Program-made: the position numbers and the translations under genes
In this document: positions 21,708 through 33,023 of the stretch, piece by piece
Position numbering within the stretch: position 1 is the first letter of the stretch
How the letters are laid out: each line of letters opens with the position of its first letter
Assembly (NCBI GenBank): GCA_009746045.1
Contig: RPFO01000027.1
Coordinates: 1,310,976 to 1,374,975, forward strand
DNA length: 64,000 nucleotides
Origin: Mesostigma viride
Taxonomy: Eukaryota > Streptophyta > Mesostigmatophyceae > Mesostigmatales > Mesostigmataceae
Reading direction: 5' to 3'
Notes under the pieces: generated by a model
What the model was told of the DNA's origin: nothing
What the model saw: only the letters and a program-made list of their open reading frames with translations
The model's database searches: none

Positions 21708-24270
21708 CATAACTCCGTTGGGAGTATATGTAGCACATATCCCAGAGAAGGGGCAATATGGCTTTTAATACATTCTAAGCTACTTCCTGCAAGGGTCGGA
21801 ATGTAAACGACACTTGCTCTAGGTGCACCAAGGGCACCTGCACCCCCCAGAGTCTCAGGCAACACCCAGCTAAGGGGAGCCCGGCATAGGGGCCGAGGGA
21901 AGATCAGCACGGCTATACAAGAGCTAGGGCATGGCGTCTCAGCAGAGAGTGGCTCTCTGCGTAGTCACAACATAATAAAGCTAGGCATCATCTGGTGCAT
22001 GTGTGGCGCGTCATGGGCACACATGTACATGACTAATTAATGTTAATTCATAAGTCAGCTGGTATAGTGCCTGTAGTAGGCGTGCATGTACAAGTCCATG
22101 CCGCTGTCTAACTATTCTACACTACTACTGATGTATTCCCCTAAGCTGGGGTCGCTGGGGCCGCGGTGGTCGAGGGGGTCGCGTGCCAGGGCTTGTGGCC
22201 GACGCGTAGATGGCCGCCCCCTTCCATGTACACTGGCTGTCCCGCCTTGGTCTATAGCTGCTGGAGCTGGAGGTAGGTCGGCCATAGCTCCCGTCGCCGT
22301 TGTTGCTGCGCCAGGGTCGAGTCGTCGTCCACGGTGAAGGGAGTGTTCTCGAGCCGCTTGCGGCGTCTGATAAACGAAATCTTGTCCGCTGGGCTCTTAA
22401 AGATGAGAAGAAGCGGGGGCGCCCCTGCCTTACCCCGCGCGCGGGGAAGGCGGTGGGCGACCAGCTTTAATCTCACCAAGAAGGCCCATGCGATCAAGGA
22501 TTTTGCTCTCAAACGCACGCGCAAGCTTCACGGAATTCTCACCTTCCTCCATGTCGAAGCTCTTGAGTATGACGTTAAGCTGGCTGCGCTTGGCGAGCTC
22601 GGCCTCCTCGAGCGCGGAGGTCGAGCTGCTGCTACTGGAGCTGTGCTGCATTGGCGGACTCAGGTGCATGGTGGAGGTGGTGTGTTGCTTAAGCATGTCC
22701 GCCCAGGTCTCAGTGGGTGGGTGGACTGAGCGCCAGCCGGGCCAGCAAGGGCTGGCTTGGCGGCTATGTCCTTCACCGCCTGGGCGGTGAGGCCTGCGGT
22801 GTTTTGCAGGACCTCGAGGGGCGATGGCATTGTCCTTGAGGCGCTGGTCGATGTCGTGGAGCTGGGCGGTGATGGCGGCGGAGGAGGGGCCGGTGGTGGC
22901 GGTGGAGGAGGCGAGGAGGGTGGAGGTGGCGGTAGAGATGGTGGAGAGGAGGGGGAGCTCGGCAGTCAGTCACTACATTTCGCCGCCTAGGACACCTTTT
23001 TTAGCGGGGAATGTGGTTCGGTCAAGTAGGGGAAAACGGTGGCAGGTCTCCGAGCGTCAGATACTTGGAAATTTCGTTACGTTCGTATCGAGAGTAGATT
23101 TCTGACAATTTTCCTCGTTCGGACAGAGCCACAGTGAATTTCAGCATCCGTCCAGTACCAAAGCATGGACCTAGCAGGAATTCCGTCAGACATCTTGGAA
23201 GTAGCAATTTTTAGTATCGAGCGCACTTGCGCTAGTGTTCAGTACGAATTTGACCTCCGTCAGGTCAGCAAGCGGCGTGGGAATATACTGAACTGAAGAA
23301 AACGGTGGACTGTACTAAGAAATTCGTACTCAAATTTCGTCATCGGAATCGGAGGGAAATATTCGACCAAGGACTAGAGATTTCATCGAATTTTCAGAAC
23401 TGGCCAATTGATGCCAAATGGCGCCATTCTAGATAACAAGTGTTGCTTTACTGGTATCCGACGGTGCCGAACTTCGAAATTGAATTTGTAACCCCCGCCG
23501 TATTGACGGAACCACATTCTCGCATAAATTGGGTTTCCGCGGTGGCGAAATGTAGTGGTGTGCTGCCCATGGGGCGCCACATCTGCAGCGATGGGGGCCA
23601 CGTGCTGCTCGAGGGCCTCCTTAAAGAGTGAGCGGATGGAGGATTCGGTTAAGGTGGTGGTGAGGGGCTTGGGGGGCCAGAGCTCCTCGATGGAGCAGCC
23701 AAGGAGGGAGAAAAGAGCGAATCGTTGAAGGTGGGGGCGGCGGGCGTTGAGGACGTCCTTGTCGAAATTGCGCCTCTGAAGGAAGGCATTGACGAGGCGA
23801 CCTTGGACAGTGGGAAAGCTGCTTGCACAGTTCAATAAGAGAGGCGTGTGTCCCGAAAAACACGTAGGCCAGGATGCGATCGTGGGTGAGCTGGTCAAAA
23901 AAGCTGGGCTGGCTGGCGTCAAAGTCGTACTCGTCCAAAAGCTCGGCAGGACGACTGCGCTTGGGTTCAGGCGACGCTGCTGGCGAGGCGAGCCCGGGCT
24001 GGGCGACCACTAGAGCTTGGCTATAGTGGCGCCGCTGCCTTCTGGGCTGGTAGGCGAAGCTGCAGCCAAAGCTGCAGACGTATTTTCAGGGCCAAGCACA
24101 GCCACCAGGCTGGGTTGCGGGGAGGAGCGTTTGCTCGCCATATATTGCGTAATAGCTTCGGAAAATTATATCAGCATGTGCGTCTTAGAAAGACGAAGCG
24201 ATTGTGATATTCACAGCTGAATTCGGTGCTCAAACGTGAAAGTTATGCATGAGCTCCGCCGTCAGCCATG
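21708..24270 (-). mobile_element. Decayed half-LINE, minus strand
   Basis: The 3' end (21708-21900 in reverse) matches the tail block of the intact half-LINE (TCCCAACGGAGT, ATATGTGCTACAT, CCTTGCAGGAAGTAGCTTA). The 5' end near 24265 has CCATGGCTGACGGCGGAGC. ORF1 remains are at 23621-24160 (ASPEPKRSRPAELLDEYDFD) and 22252-22700 (PLLLIFKSPADKISFIRRRKRL, WPTYLQLQQL). No ORF2 lies between its ends. The part 22980-23400 does not match and may be a separate insertion. Confidence 0.75.
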
Positions 24271-24442
24271 GCTACCTCGTGGCTCGTGCATAGCCCCATC
24301 AGCGAGGGAGATATGGTGCACGAGATGGATCGTGAAATTCATGTAATGTAGACGCCCTGTGATGTTGTGACCTTTGTAACATTTTTTCCCCATTTAGCGA
24401 CAAGCATGTTTTGCGGCTTTATTGATGTGACAAGCCACGAGA

Positions 24443-26213
24443 TAGCCATGGCTGACGGCGGGGCCCATACCTTTCACGTTTAAGCTCCAAATTTTGCTGC
24501 GACTATCACAATGGCTTCGCCTTTCTAAGACGCACATGCTGATATATTTTCCTGAAGCTATCACGCAGTGCCGAAGTTATGACGAGCAAATGCTCCTTGA
24601 CGCAACGCAGCCTGGCGGCTGCGCTGTACCCTGAAAATACGTCTGCAGCTTTGCCCTCCGGCCCTGAAGGCAGCGGTGGCAGCCACTAACCAAGCACTAG
24701 TGGTCGCCCCGGCTTCCCCCAGGCTCGGCTCGCCCTCGGCATCGCCTGAGCCCAAGCGCAGTTGCCCTGATGAACTGAGCTGGGACGAGTTCAACTTTGA
24801 CTCCGGCCAGCCCGGCTATTTTGACAATTTAATCACACCCTGGCAGTGGATTCCTGAGCTACGATTTTTGGGGATTGCACGCCTCCGGCTTCTTTAACTG
24901 TGCAAGAACCTCCAACAGCAGAACCGCCTCCACGATGCCTTCGGGATGTGCAATCGTTCGGTTCCACACCTCAACAAGCAGTTGACCCCACCCCCCCGGG
25001 CCTTCAGCTCTACGCCTGAACCTCTCCCTCCTTGGGTGCTCCGTCGAGGAGATCTGGGCCACCCCCACCCCGGCACAGTGACCACGGTCCTTCGGCCCAA
25101 AACCACCTTTCGCTCACTCGGTCGAGGCCTTCGAACAGCACGTGACTCCCCTCGCTGCAGATGTGGCATGCAGCCATGGGCGGCACGCTAGCTGCCGAGC
25201 TCCCCCTTCTGTCCAACACCTCCAACCTCTTCGCCTCCACCTCCAAACAAAGCCACCATCATTGCACCACCACCACCACCGACGCCACCGATCACCGCCC
25301 CACTCCTCGACATGGACAAGCGCCTCAAGGACAATGCCATCGTTATTGAGCTAGTGCGTGCAAAACACCGCAGGCCTCACTGCCCAGGCGGTGAAGGACA
25401 TTGCCGCCTGGCCCGAGCCCCTGCTGGCCCCGTCGGCGATGCACCTCCCACACAGACCTGGGCAGCATGCCATGATGAACCACACCCGCCACCACCGGCA
25501 CCTCCACCATCGCCGCCCAGCTCAAGCCGAGCAGACGCTCGACCTCCGTGAGGAGGCCACGCTCGACAAGCGCAGCCGCAACGTCATCGTCAATGAAGCA
25601 CTTCGACCAGCTGCCAGACTGTTGAGAATTCCGATCGAGTCCCTTGCCCAGGCATTTGAGAACAAAATCCTTGCCCCCGTGTCCCTCATTGGTGAGCTCA
25701 AGCTGGACTAGTTCCTCCGCCTTCCCCGCTCGCGGGGTAAGGCTGGACCGCCTCCGCTGCTCCTCACCTTTGAGTACATGGTGGACAAGCTGCTGTTTCT
25801 CAAGTGGCTCAAGCGGCTCGTGGGTCCGACCTCCTACACGCTGGACGACGACTTGACCCTGACACAGCAACAACGGCCACGGGATCGCTATGGTTGACCT
25901 ACCTCCAGCTCCGGAAGACAGCAGGGAAGCCAGTATATACTGGAGGGGGGCGGCCGGTCATCTACTTTGACCACAAGCCATGGCATGCGACCCCTGTCGA
26001 GCAACCAACCCCAGCAACCCCAGCCTATACAGTACTAGCCGGGATATAGCAGTAGTGTAGAATAGTAAGGCTTAGCCGACGTGGCCCACGCCCACGTCGG
26101 AATGCATGCCCGTGATGGGACCCACACAAGATGTTGCATTACATAGCGTTTAGGGTTAAGTAACTTAAGTAGTTATAGCCATGCTTTGCCCATGCCACCA
26201 GCCACGACTCAGG
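24443..26213 (+). mobile_element. Decayed half-LINE, plus strand
   Basis: It begins GCCATGGCTGACGGCGGGGC and continues with the 5' region shared by the other copies (CACGTTTAAGCTCCAAATTT). The broken ORF1 includes SASPEPKRSCPDELSWDEF at about 24736 and the C-terminal block at 25700-26000 (LLTFEYMVDKLLFLKWLKRL, TLDDDLTLTQQQ). A GATGGGACCC block followed by GATGTTGCATTA at about 26113-26140 is also found in the intact copy at 13362-13393. It lies head to head with the previous copy. Confidence 0.75.
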
Positions 26214-26602
26214 TAGCCATGGCTGACAGCGGAGCTCATAACTTTCACGTTTAGGCACCAAATTCGGCTGTGAATATCACAATCGCTTCGTCTTTCTAAG
26301 ACGCGCGCACACGCTGATATAATTTTCCGAAGCTATTACGCAATATATGGCGCAACGCAGCCTGGCGGCTGCGCTCAGCCCTGAAGATACGTCTGCAGCT
26401 CCGGCTGCATGCAGCTTCGCCCTCCGGCCCAGAAGGCAGCGGCGCCACTAGCCAAGCCCTAGTGGTCGCCCACCCCTCGACCGGGCTCGCCTCATCACCC
26501 GCAGCGTCGCCTGAGCCCAAGCGCAGTCGCCCTGCCGAGCCAACCTGGGAAGCGCTAGACTTTGACGCCAGCCAGCCCGGCTTTTTTGACAAGATCAACG
26601 AA
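26214..26602 (+). mobile_element. Third half-LINE copy, 5' part only
   Basis: GCCATGGCTGACAGCGGAGC opens it, followed by the shared 5' region and the ORF1 beginning (AASPEPKRSRPAEPTWEAL, FDASQPGFFDKI). Similarity stops near 26602, inside ORF1. It abuts the end of the preceding copy. Confidence 0.7.
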
Positions 26603-26689
26603 CTACTGATATGCCGGAAATTCGGCCTTCCGTCAGTTGGTTTTGCGGCTCACGCGCTTAATTACATGTAGTTAGGACCTTTTGACCGG

Positions 26690-26910
26690 TTGTTACCCGG
26701 TCTGGTGACGTGTCAGTTTTACTGTAGTGTGGACTGGTGTCGAGTCGCGCCGCTCTGTGTACTTTAGTAGTGGTCCTTAATTATCCTTTGTTGTGTAGAA
26801 CTAGTGGATCGGCGTGGTTCCTGGATGCGAGGGCCACTGTCGGCCCGAGCATGCTTGCACGTTGGTGATCATTTATGCCTCTTTCTACCCCTCGTGATGA
26901 CACTCGGCGT
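26690..26910 (+). mobile_element. Diverged LTR fragment
   Basis: The stretch GGTGTCGAGTCGCGCCGCTC and the later GTGGTTCCTGGATGCGAGGG with TCGGCCCGAG resemble the middle of the LTR at 51103-51782 (GTGCAGTCGCGCCGCGCTG, GTGGATTCTGTAGGCGAGGG, TCGACCCGAG). The ends are not defined. Confidence 0.4.
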
Positions 26911-27123
26911 GTGTTATGGATGTAACACATATTAGCTTCAATGGGTAATGGCTTACTAGGTGCTTCCTTCGTAATATCCTCGTAATTGATTTGGTTTATG
27001 GCATACTTTAGTCACATATGTGAATGCATTGAGATCTGACTCGATGCGTCCGACTTTCGCAAAAGGTAGCTCCTCCGAGTAGCTGGCAGCCTTATTAGCT
27101 TAGGAAGAGTTAGGCGAGGTTCT

Positions 27124-27560
27124 TTGATAGGTCGAGGGCGAGGAGGCGGTGGAAATCCGCGGCGTAACAGCGCCCTTGAGCGATTTGTCATGGCCTCTCT
27201 GGACCTGGAAGCCGACCCCACTGTTGCTGCCGCCATCGATGTCACTGCAAGGCAAGTCGCCAATACCTGCTACGATCACATCCCCTCCCTAGTCCCTCCT
27301 CAACGCTGCCCTCATGCAAACCTGTCCACGACCACCTCGCCACCCACCATGCCCATTCCAAACACGCCGACAACTCCATCCACTCCGCCATCACCCACAT
27401 TGCAGCATATGCAGGCCAGCAGCAGCAGCAGCAGCTCCTACAGTACATGCAGCTCCAGCATGCAACAACTTGCCGCCTCCATAACTCCTGCCAAGACCAG
27501 CTATGCCGCCCGGCCACGCTTCAGAACCCTACGGAGCTCATCAACGAAATCAAAACAGTG
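27124..27560 (+). CDS. Hypothetical ORF, possibly transposon-derived
   Basis: An open frame of about 145 codons before its disruption by the next element. It has a Gly/Arg-rich start (IGRGRGGGGNPRRNSALERF), an acidic helix-like part (MASLDLEADPTVAAAIDVTA), then Thr/Pro- and Ser-rich stretches. I do not recognise the family. Its place among transposons and its low-complexity end make a gag- or ORF1-like remnant as likely as a gene. Confidence 0.25.
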
Positions 27561-27687
27561 GTCAAAGCCAGCACATTGGATGCTATGCACGAACCAATTC
27601 GCTCATCAGCAGTATATTGTGGTTCGAGGTGTTCCCCCGATTACGTCAACGATGCACGCCTGGGCCACTGCCAGTCCGGGGCGACAG

Positions 27688-28496
27688 TTATTATACATAG
27701 TGATGGAACCTTTTTGCCACTTGGGCAATTAGGTGTTACATCCCAGCCCAGACACACCTAGCCTGAGCTACGTAGCGAAAGATCCTCCTTGCCGGAATTA
27801 GGAATAATTCAAGGTGGCCTAATGTAGATTGCGCTTCACGACGTGAGTCGTGAGATATTTGGCACCGCGGCTTGATGCCAAGCTAATTGTACACACTTAT
27901 ATTGGCTAGCAATACCAATTACAAATGGATAATTGCCCCGGGCTCAATGTGAAGGCGTTTTCGCACTTAACAATCATCAAACCAAGAGGACGAGACTCTC
28001 GTCCTTCGGACTAATTTAACCTAGGTCGGTTGCGGCGCAGATACAACGCCAATCCTTCTAGAACATTCCAAGTCAATCATTCCACGTAGGATCCGGGCCG
28101 ACATGGACCCTCAACTACAGGATCCACGCCTAGAACTACAGACGGACCCATAACTGGCGCGGCGCCACTGCACCGGCCCCTACAAGGTCAACCTAGGACC
28201 AAAATAACTAGTCCAATTCACACAATAACCAATATCAATAAATCCCATCACAACAGACCAAACGGTCTTAGTAATTTATTCCATCGTTACGTCCAACCAA
28301 AAGGGCCGGGACGTAACATTAGGCCCGTCACTATTTATCCGGCGAAAACCACTCGCCGGTATCTATTCCGCGTTAAGTTCACGTGAACGTCCACGGCGCG
28401 GAATAGATACCGGCGAGTGGTTTTCGCCGGATAAATAGTGACGGACCTAATTGCCCAAGTGGCCAAAAGGTTCCGTCACTATTTACAATAACAAAA
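27688..28496. mobile_element. Second palindromic hairpin element, split by a solo LTR
   Basis: Ends GTTATTATACATAGTGATGG and the inverse of CCGTCACTATTTACAATAAC pair with few mismatches. Without the LTR and its 5-bp duplication it is about 219 bp and has the same plan as the 206-bp palindromes at 17.6-18.3 kb. It shares the loop CCTTTTTGCCACTTGGGC and the inner hairpin CCGGCGAAAACCACTCGCCGG (CCGGCGATAACCACTCGCCGG there), but the outer stem sequence is different. Confidence 0.82.
27734..28318 (-). mobile_element. Solo LTR, minus orientation
   Basis: 585 bp, from TGTTACATCCCAGCCC to GGCCGGGACGTAACA, the reverse complement of an LTR related to 51103-51782. A perfect 5-bp duplication TTAGG (27729-27733 and 28319-28323) flanks it. 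It marks recombination between two LTRs of a former full element and dates after the palindromic element it interrupts. Confidence 0.9.
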
Positions 28497-28597
28497 ACAT
28501 CGTAGTGTGGGGGTCGATATCTATATCGTACTGCTGGGGCTACTGCAGTACTGAATCTCGCCTTAACGATATTCCAACCGGGCATTTTCCCCTTCCG

Positions 28598-28780
28598 GGC
28601 GGGTACGTACGTACGTGTAGTCCTGCTCGGGTGGCGGGCGGCGTGAGCGGCGCAGGTACGCCCGCCACAGGCGCCGGGCGGGCGGCCGCCATGCAGCGGG
28701 CCGAGCGGCGGAGGCGGGGGGGGGGGCACCCAGCAGCCGGGACGTATTGGGAGAGTTCCGCAAGTCCAGCTATTGTTGCG
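28598..28780 (-). pseudogene. LINE ORF2 fragment
   Basis: Closely resembles 16605-16795 of the larger LINE remnant: GTACGTGTAGTCCTGCTC, GGCGGCCGCCA, AAGCGGCGGAGG-like and CAGCAGCCGGG blocks in the same order. It covers only the linker between endonuclease and reverse transcriptase. Confidence 0.7.
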
Positions 28781-28789
28781 GCGAGTTTC

Positions 28790-30769
28790 AAATGTACATT
28801 GTGTTGGCTTGATCTTTGAATGCCAGATTATTTTCTGTAGGGTTCTTCCTCTTTTCGGGGCTTTCCTTATGTACGTTGCATGCCGCTCTCACCTCCGTAA
28901 TTCATCATTATCAAGGAAAACATATTGGAACGTCATGCGTCCAGGAATAGTTGTCTCACTTAATATATGTCCACAGCAAGTTCAAAATATGGGCCTCATG
29001 TAAGGCCTCGAGAAAATCTCGCACGCAAAGTATGCCTACCACGCAAAGTATTCCTTACATATTTCACCGCATGATCACGCGTGATCCTCGTCGGCGCAGA
29101 CACGCACAGAGAATAAGACGCAAGAATAAAGATACAGTGAGTACGTACTCACCAATTGCTAGTTATCAGAGAATAAGTTTACGTACTACAAATATTATAG
29201 CATAGTATAATAAATCAGCATGTGCCTTGATTGCAAGGTCATGAAGCTCCCGATATTCACATGTTCTACTGTTTTGGGCTCCAGGCCCGCGATAGTTGCC
29301 TCAAAATAGAGTGTCTCCTCAAGCCATGGCTGGAGCGGCAGTCGGCCCCATGCTTGACCCACCTGCATGTCGCAGAGTGCTGGTCGCATACACGAACTAG
29401 GGGCTTGCACACGGCACCGAACCATGATTGATCCGGCCGGCGCCGCAAGGCATGGTTCCACCACCTGGGGCGCAGACGTTCTAGTGCCAGATTCCAAACC
29501 GAGCCTTTTGCGCCAGCTGGACTGCTGGCCTGATCCCATCTCTTCTCAACCCTGCACTGCACTCGCGCTCAAGTCTGGGTCTGCACCACTGGTGATGCCC
29601 GGCCATGCTACAGACTGGGTTCGTGCGAGCGGTGGTTGCGTCCCCGACTTTGAAGGTAGAACCATACCATATCATATCAAAGAGACAACCAAAGAGATAC
29701 CATATCATATGGCTGTCTTATCATATCAAAGAGACAACCAAAGAGATACCATATCATATGGCTGTCTTATCATATCAAAGAGACAACCAAAGAGATACCA
29801 TATCATATGGCTGTCTTGCTTACTTACTACTACAACTGTACCTAATACTATGCAATATATAGCGGTAGGTTTCCTAGGAAACCACGTCGCGTGCGGTTGG
29901 GCTCCAAGCTTGAAAGGTGGGTTCCAAACCTAAGGGATGGCCCCTGAACGGTTCCCTTGCACCCAGGCTGACTCACTTGCACGACATGAAGACCAGGGAC
30001 CCCTTGCCAACCTCCCCAGTTTGAAAAAAAGTTGTCGTTCTTACTCCGCGGGAAGCTGACCCCAAACGCCTGGCTTGCCCTCATGGAATGTAGCCTCTAT
30101 GGCTGCGGCACTCCCAGCCTGAACAGCTTGCAAAAGAGGCAGGGCCCTGCAAGGGCACGACGCGGGACGCAGGGTGTGGGGAGTGTATACGATACATACG
30201 TTTACATCTTCCACAATTACATTCCCAATCTTTTCGGGTAGTCAGCCCAGCATGGGTGATCCTACCCAACTTGGGGCGGGTGGTCCTACCCACAGCATGG
30301 GTAATCCCTGCCAGCTCAGGTGCCTTCCTTCCCTCTCCAAGCACGTGGACACAAGTATAACCGCGCGCGTTCCGTTGCTGGAGCCACCGCTTGGCCATGG
30401 ACGCCCAAAGCACCCCACCACTCCCTTGATAAGCGCTCGCTTGACAGAGCTCCAAGCTGATGTTCCCATCTGCGACGGCCGGGCTTCTCCATCGGCTTTC
30501 AGTCAGTGCTGGCGCAGCGCTCCCATCCCTGGCCTCTGGCCTCACCCACTTCCAACATTTTCCTAATCTACCCCCCCTTGGCCACGGGGGGCAGCCTTGC
30601 AAATCCTCAGTCTCATAGCAGTCGTGTACCAACAGCGCTCGTCCGGTTGTCAGAACAGGTTTTCAATGTCTCGGTCAACACCCCGAATACCCTTCCATTC
30701 ATGCTGCCCGAGCTGTTCTTTGAGTGGTTGCGTTCTTTTTATAGCAACCACTTTATGAGTTCCGTTCCT
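28790..30769. other. No gene recognised
   Basis: Contains only short frames. Features: a 49-bp tandem repeat at 29672-29820 and unremarkable mixed sequence up to the stop codon of gene B. Confidence 0.45.
29672..29820. repeat. 49-bp tandem repeat, 3 copies
   Basis: Three units start at 29672, 29721 and 29770. Each contains TCATATCAAAGAGACAACCA and AAGAGATACCATATCATATG with GCTGTCT, and they are almost identical. Confidence 0.92.
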
Positions 30770-30962
30770 TTACTTCTCGGTCAGCTCGCGGAATCCCTTC
30801 CAGTCGGGTGGCGAGATGTTGCCGTGCGCGCGCATGACCCCCAGCAGTGTGGTGCTGGGGCCGTCAGGGATGACGTCCCCCGTGCGCGTGCGGCGCATCG
30901 TGCGTGCCGTCGCCAGTAGCTCCGACGCCACGTCCCAGTGGCCCTCCGTGTATGCGGTGAAC
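30770..30962 (-). CDS. Gene B exon 13: C-terminal tail
   Basis: Acceptor CCCCCGCAG. Residues 1049-1112 and TAA. GFTAYTEGHWDVASELL, DGPSTTLLGVM and DWKGFRELTEK are the standard ending of this protist cyclase family, which supports the exon 12 to 13 junction. Confidence 0.9.
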
Positions 30963-32981
30963 CTGCGGGGGTGGGGTGGGGTGGGGATATCAAAAAAAAA
31001 AAAAAAAATCCATCAGGAGAGCAGTATTGAATTGATTAGGAGACAGTGGAGGAGGAAGGACAAGGGGGAAATGTGGAGATCGGGAAGACGACGACATAAG
31101 CACTGGGAATTTATAATGCAAGGTACCAGGGCAACCAGGTTCATTTCAAAGGGTTCATTTAAAATGGGTGTCATTTAAAGTAAGGGTTCATTCCCCCAAA
31201 GGGTTCATTCAAAATAAGAGTTCATTCGAAATGTGGGTTCATTCACATTAACGGTGCGCAATACGAAGCTGGGCTGGTGTTGAATGCAGCGTGTGTAAAG
31301 ATGAAAGGTAAACAAATTTGTTACAAGGCTTCTTCAGGATGAAAATTCCAGACGGTAAGGAGATCGAGAATTGTTGTAGGGAGCCTTGCGATGGATGGAG
31401 GGTGGACGCACTGAAACCAAAGGGGGAGAAACCAACCACAACGTGGACAAGCAGTTAACAACAGAGGATGTGAACAAAGACAGGAACAAGTGGGGGGAGA
31501 ATGGGAAGCAGAGAAGCCGAGTCTTTGCTCTTTGCACTACGCGCTTTGCACTTTGTACGTGAATGGCATTAGCGTGCAGTGAAGCGGGGAGGGAGGAAAG
31601 GGAGGGAAGTTAGCAAGGCAACATTACCCCAGGCAAAAACTTCGGCAAAAATAGCCCACCCCATGCACATTGGCAGCAATTTACCATACCATGGCAACCC
31701 TCACTACATTGACAAGCAAACAAAGACAACAGCAAACACACAACGGCCCCTGGCACACACAGAGAGCGCCAGCAAAGCAACCCCCCCCTGGCGGTGAAAC
31801 GTGGCAAAAAATCCCACATGGCAAAAGCTCGCTCAGCATATCACCACGGGAGACGGCTCGCTAGGCGGCTCACCCCTGGCGGAAGGTGGCGAGGAACTCT
31901 GGCGGCGAGTCGGACATGGCGACAATGTCGGGATGTTCCACAAACTCGTCGTTGAACTCGCGAAAGCTCGCGCTGTCCTGAGGGAAAACGGGCGACATCG
32001 GGTCCTCCCCCTCGTCCAGCTTGGGCGGGCTGATGTTGGCCAGGTTGACGTCGTATGTCCACAGGCCCATCGGGCGCAGAGACCCCTTGACGGTCACACG
32101 GTCGATCTCTCGGCACCGGGCACGGACGCCAGGGGACAGAATTGCGGCGAAATCGGAGGAGAGGAGGATCGGGACCCCAAACTGCTTGGTGGCGGCCTCG
32201 AGCCTCGCCGCGATGTTAACATTCGGGGATAGGTAGGAGGCGTCGATCTTGTACTCGGACCCAATTGCACCCTCAATCGCCCAGCCGACGTGGAGGCCGA
32301 ACCCCATGGACACCTCGTAGTGGTCAGTGAAGAAGCGCTTGCGGATGCCCTCGTTCTTGGCAAACTGGGCCAGCCGGGCGCTCTTCTTGAGGGCGGCCAT
32401 GACGACAATGAAGGAGGCGAGCGCCTGGTGTGTGTGTGGGGGGGTGGGGTGGGCAAATGATTATATTGATTAATAACAAAAAAACATGAATAATTTATGA
32501 ATTTATGAATAGTCAAGTGGATATAAATACTTGGATTAGGGTTTGCCAGGGGAGTGGCGCGCGGCAGGCGGCATGTGCGTGTGTGAAAGCGAGCGACAGG
32601 TGCGCGCAAGTGGGTGGAAGGCATGCGGAGGAAAGCTGTGAGATAAGAGATAGCAACACAAGATTATCGCTATCAGCATCATTATCAATCAGATAAGAGA
32701 TAGCAACACAAGATTATCGCTATCAGCATCATTATCAGATCAGAGATAGCAACACAAGATTATCGCTATTAGAATCATTATCAGATAAGAGATAGCAACA
32801 CAAGATTGTCGCTATTAGCATCATTATCCACGATGGTGGTGAAGGGGACGAGCACCGCGGAGTGTGCGTGGGGGGGTGGGGTGGGGGATGGGTTGAGGAG
32901 TAAGTTGTGGGGTTACGGGAAGTGGTATGTGCTGTGTGTGGGGGGAGAGAATACCGGTGGGATGGGAGGGGTGGGCCGGTG

Positions 32982-33023
<42 letters not shown>

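Noticed and set aside
30081-30632. 183-codon minus-strand frame downstream of gene B
   Set aside because: No recognisable domain, no splice link to gene B, and it lies beyond the stop codon.
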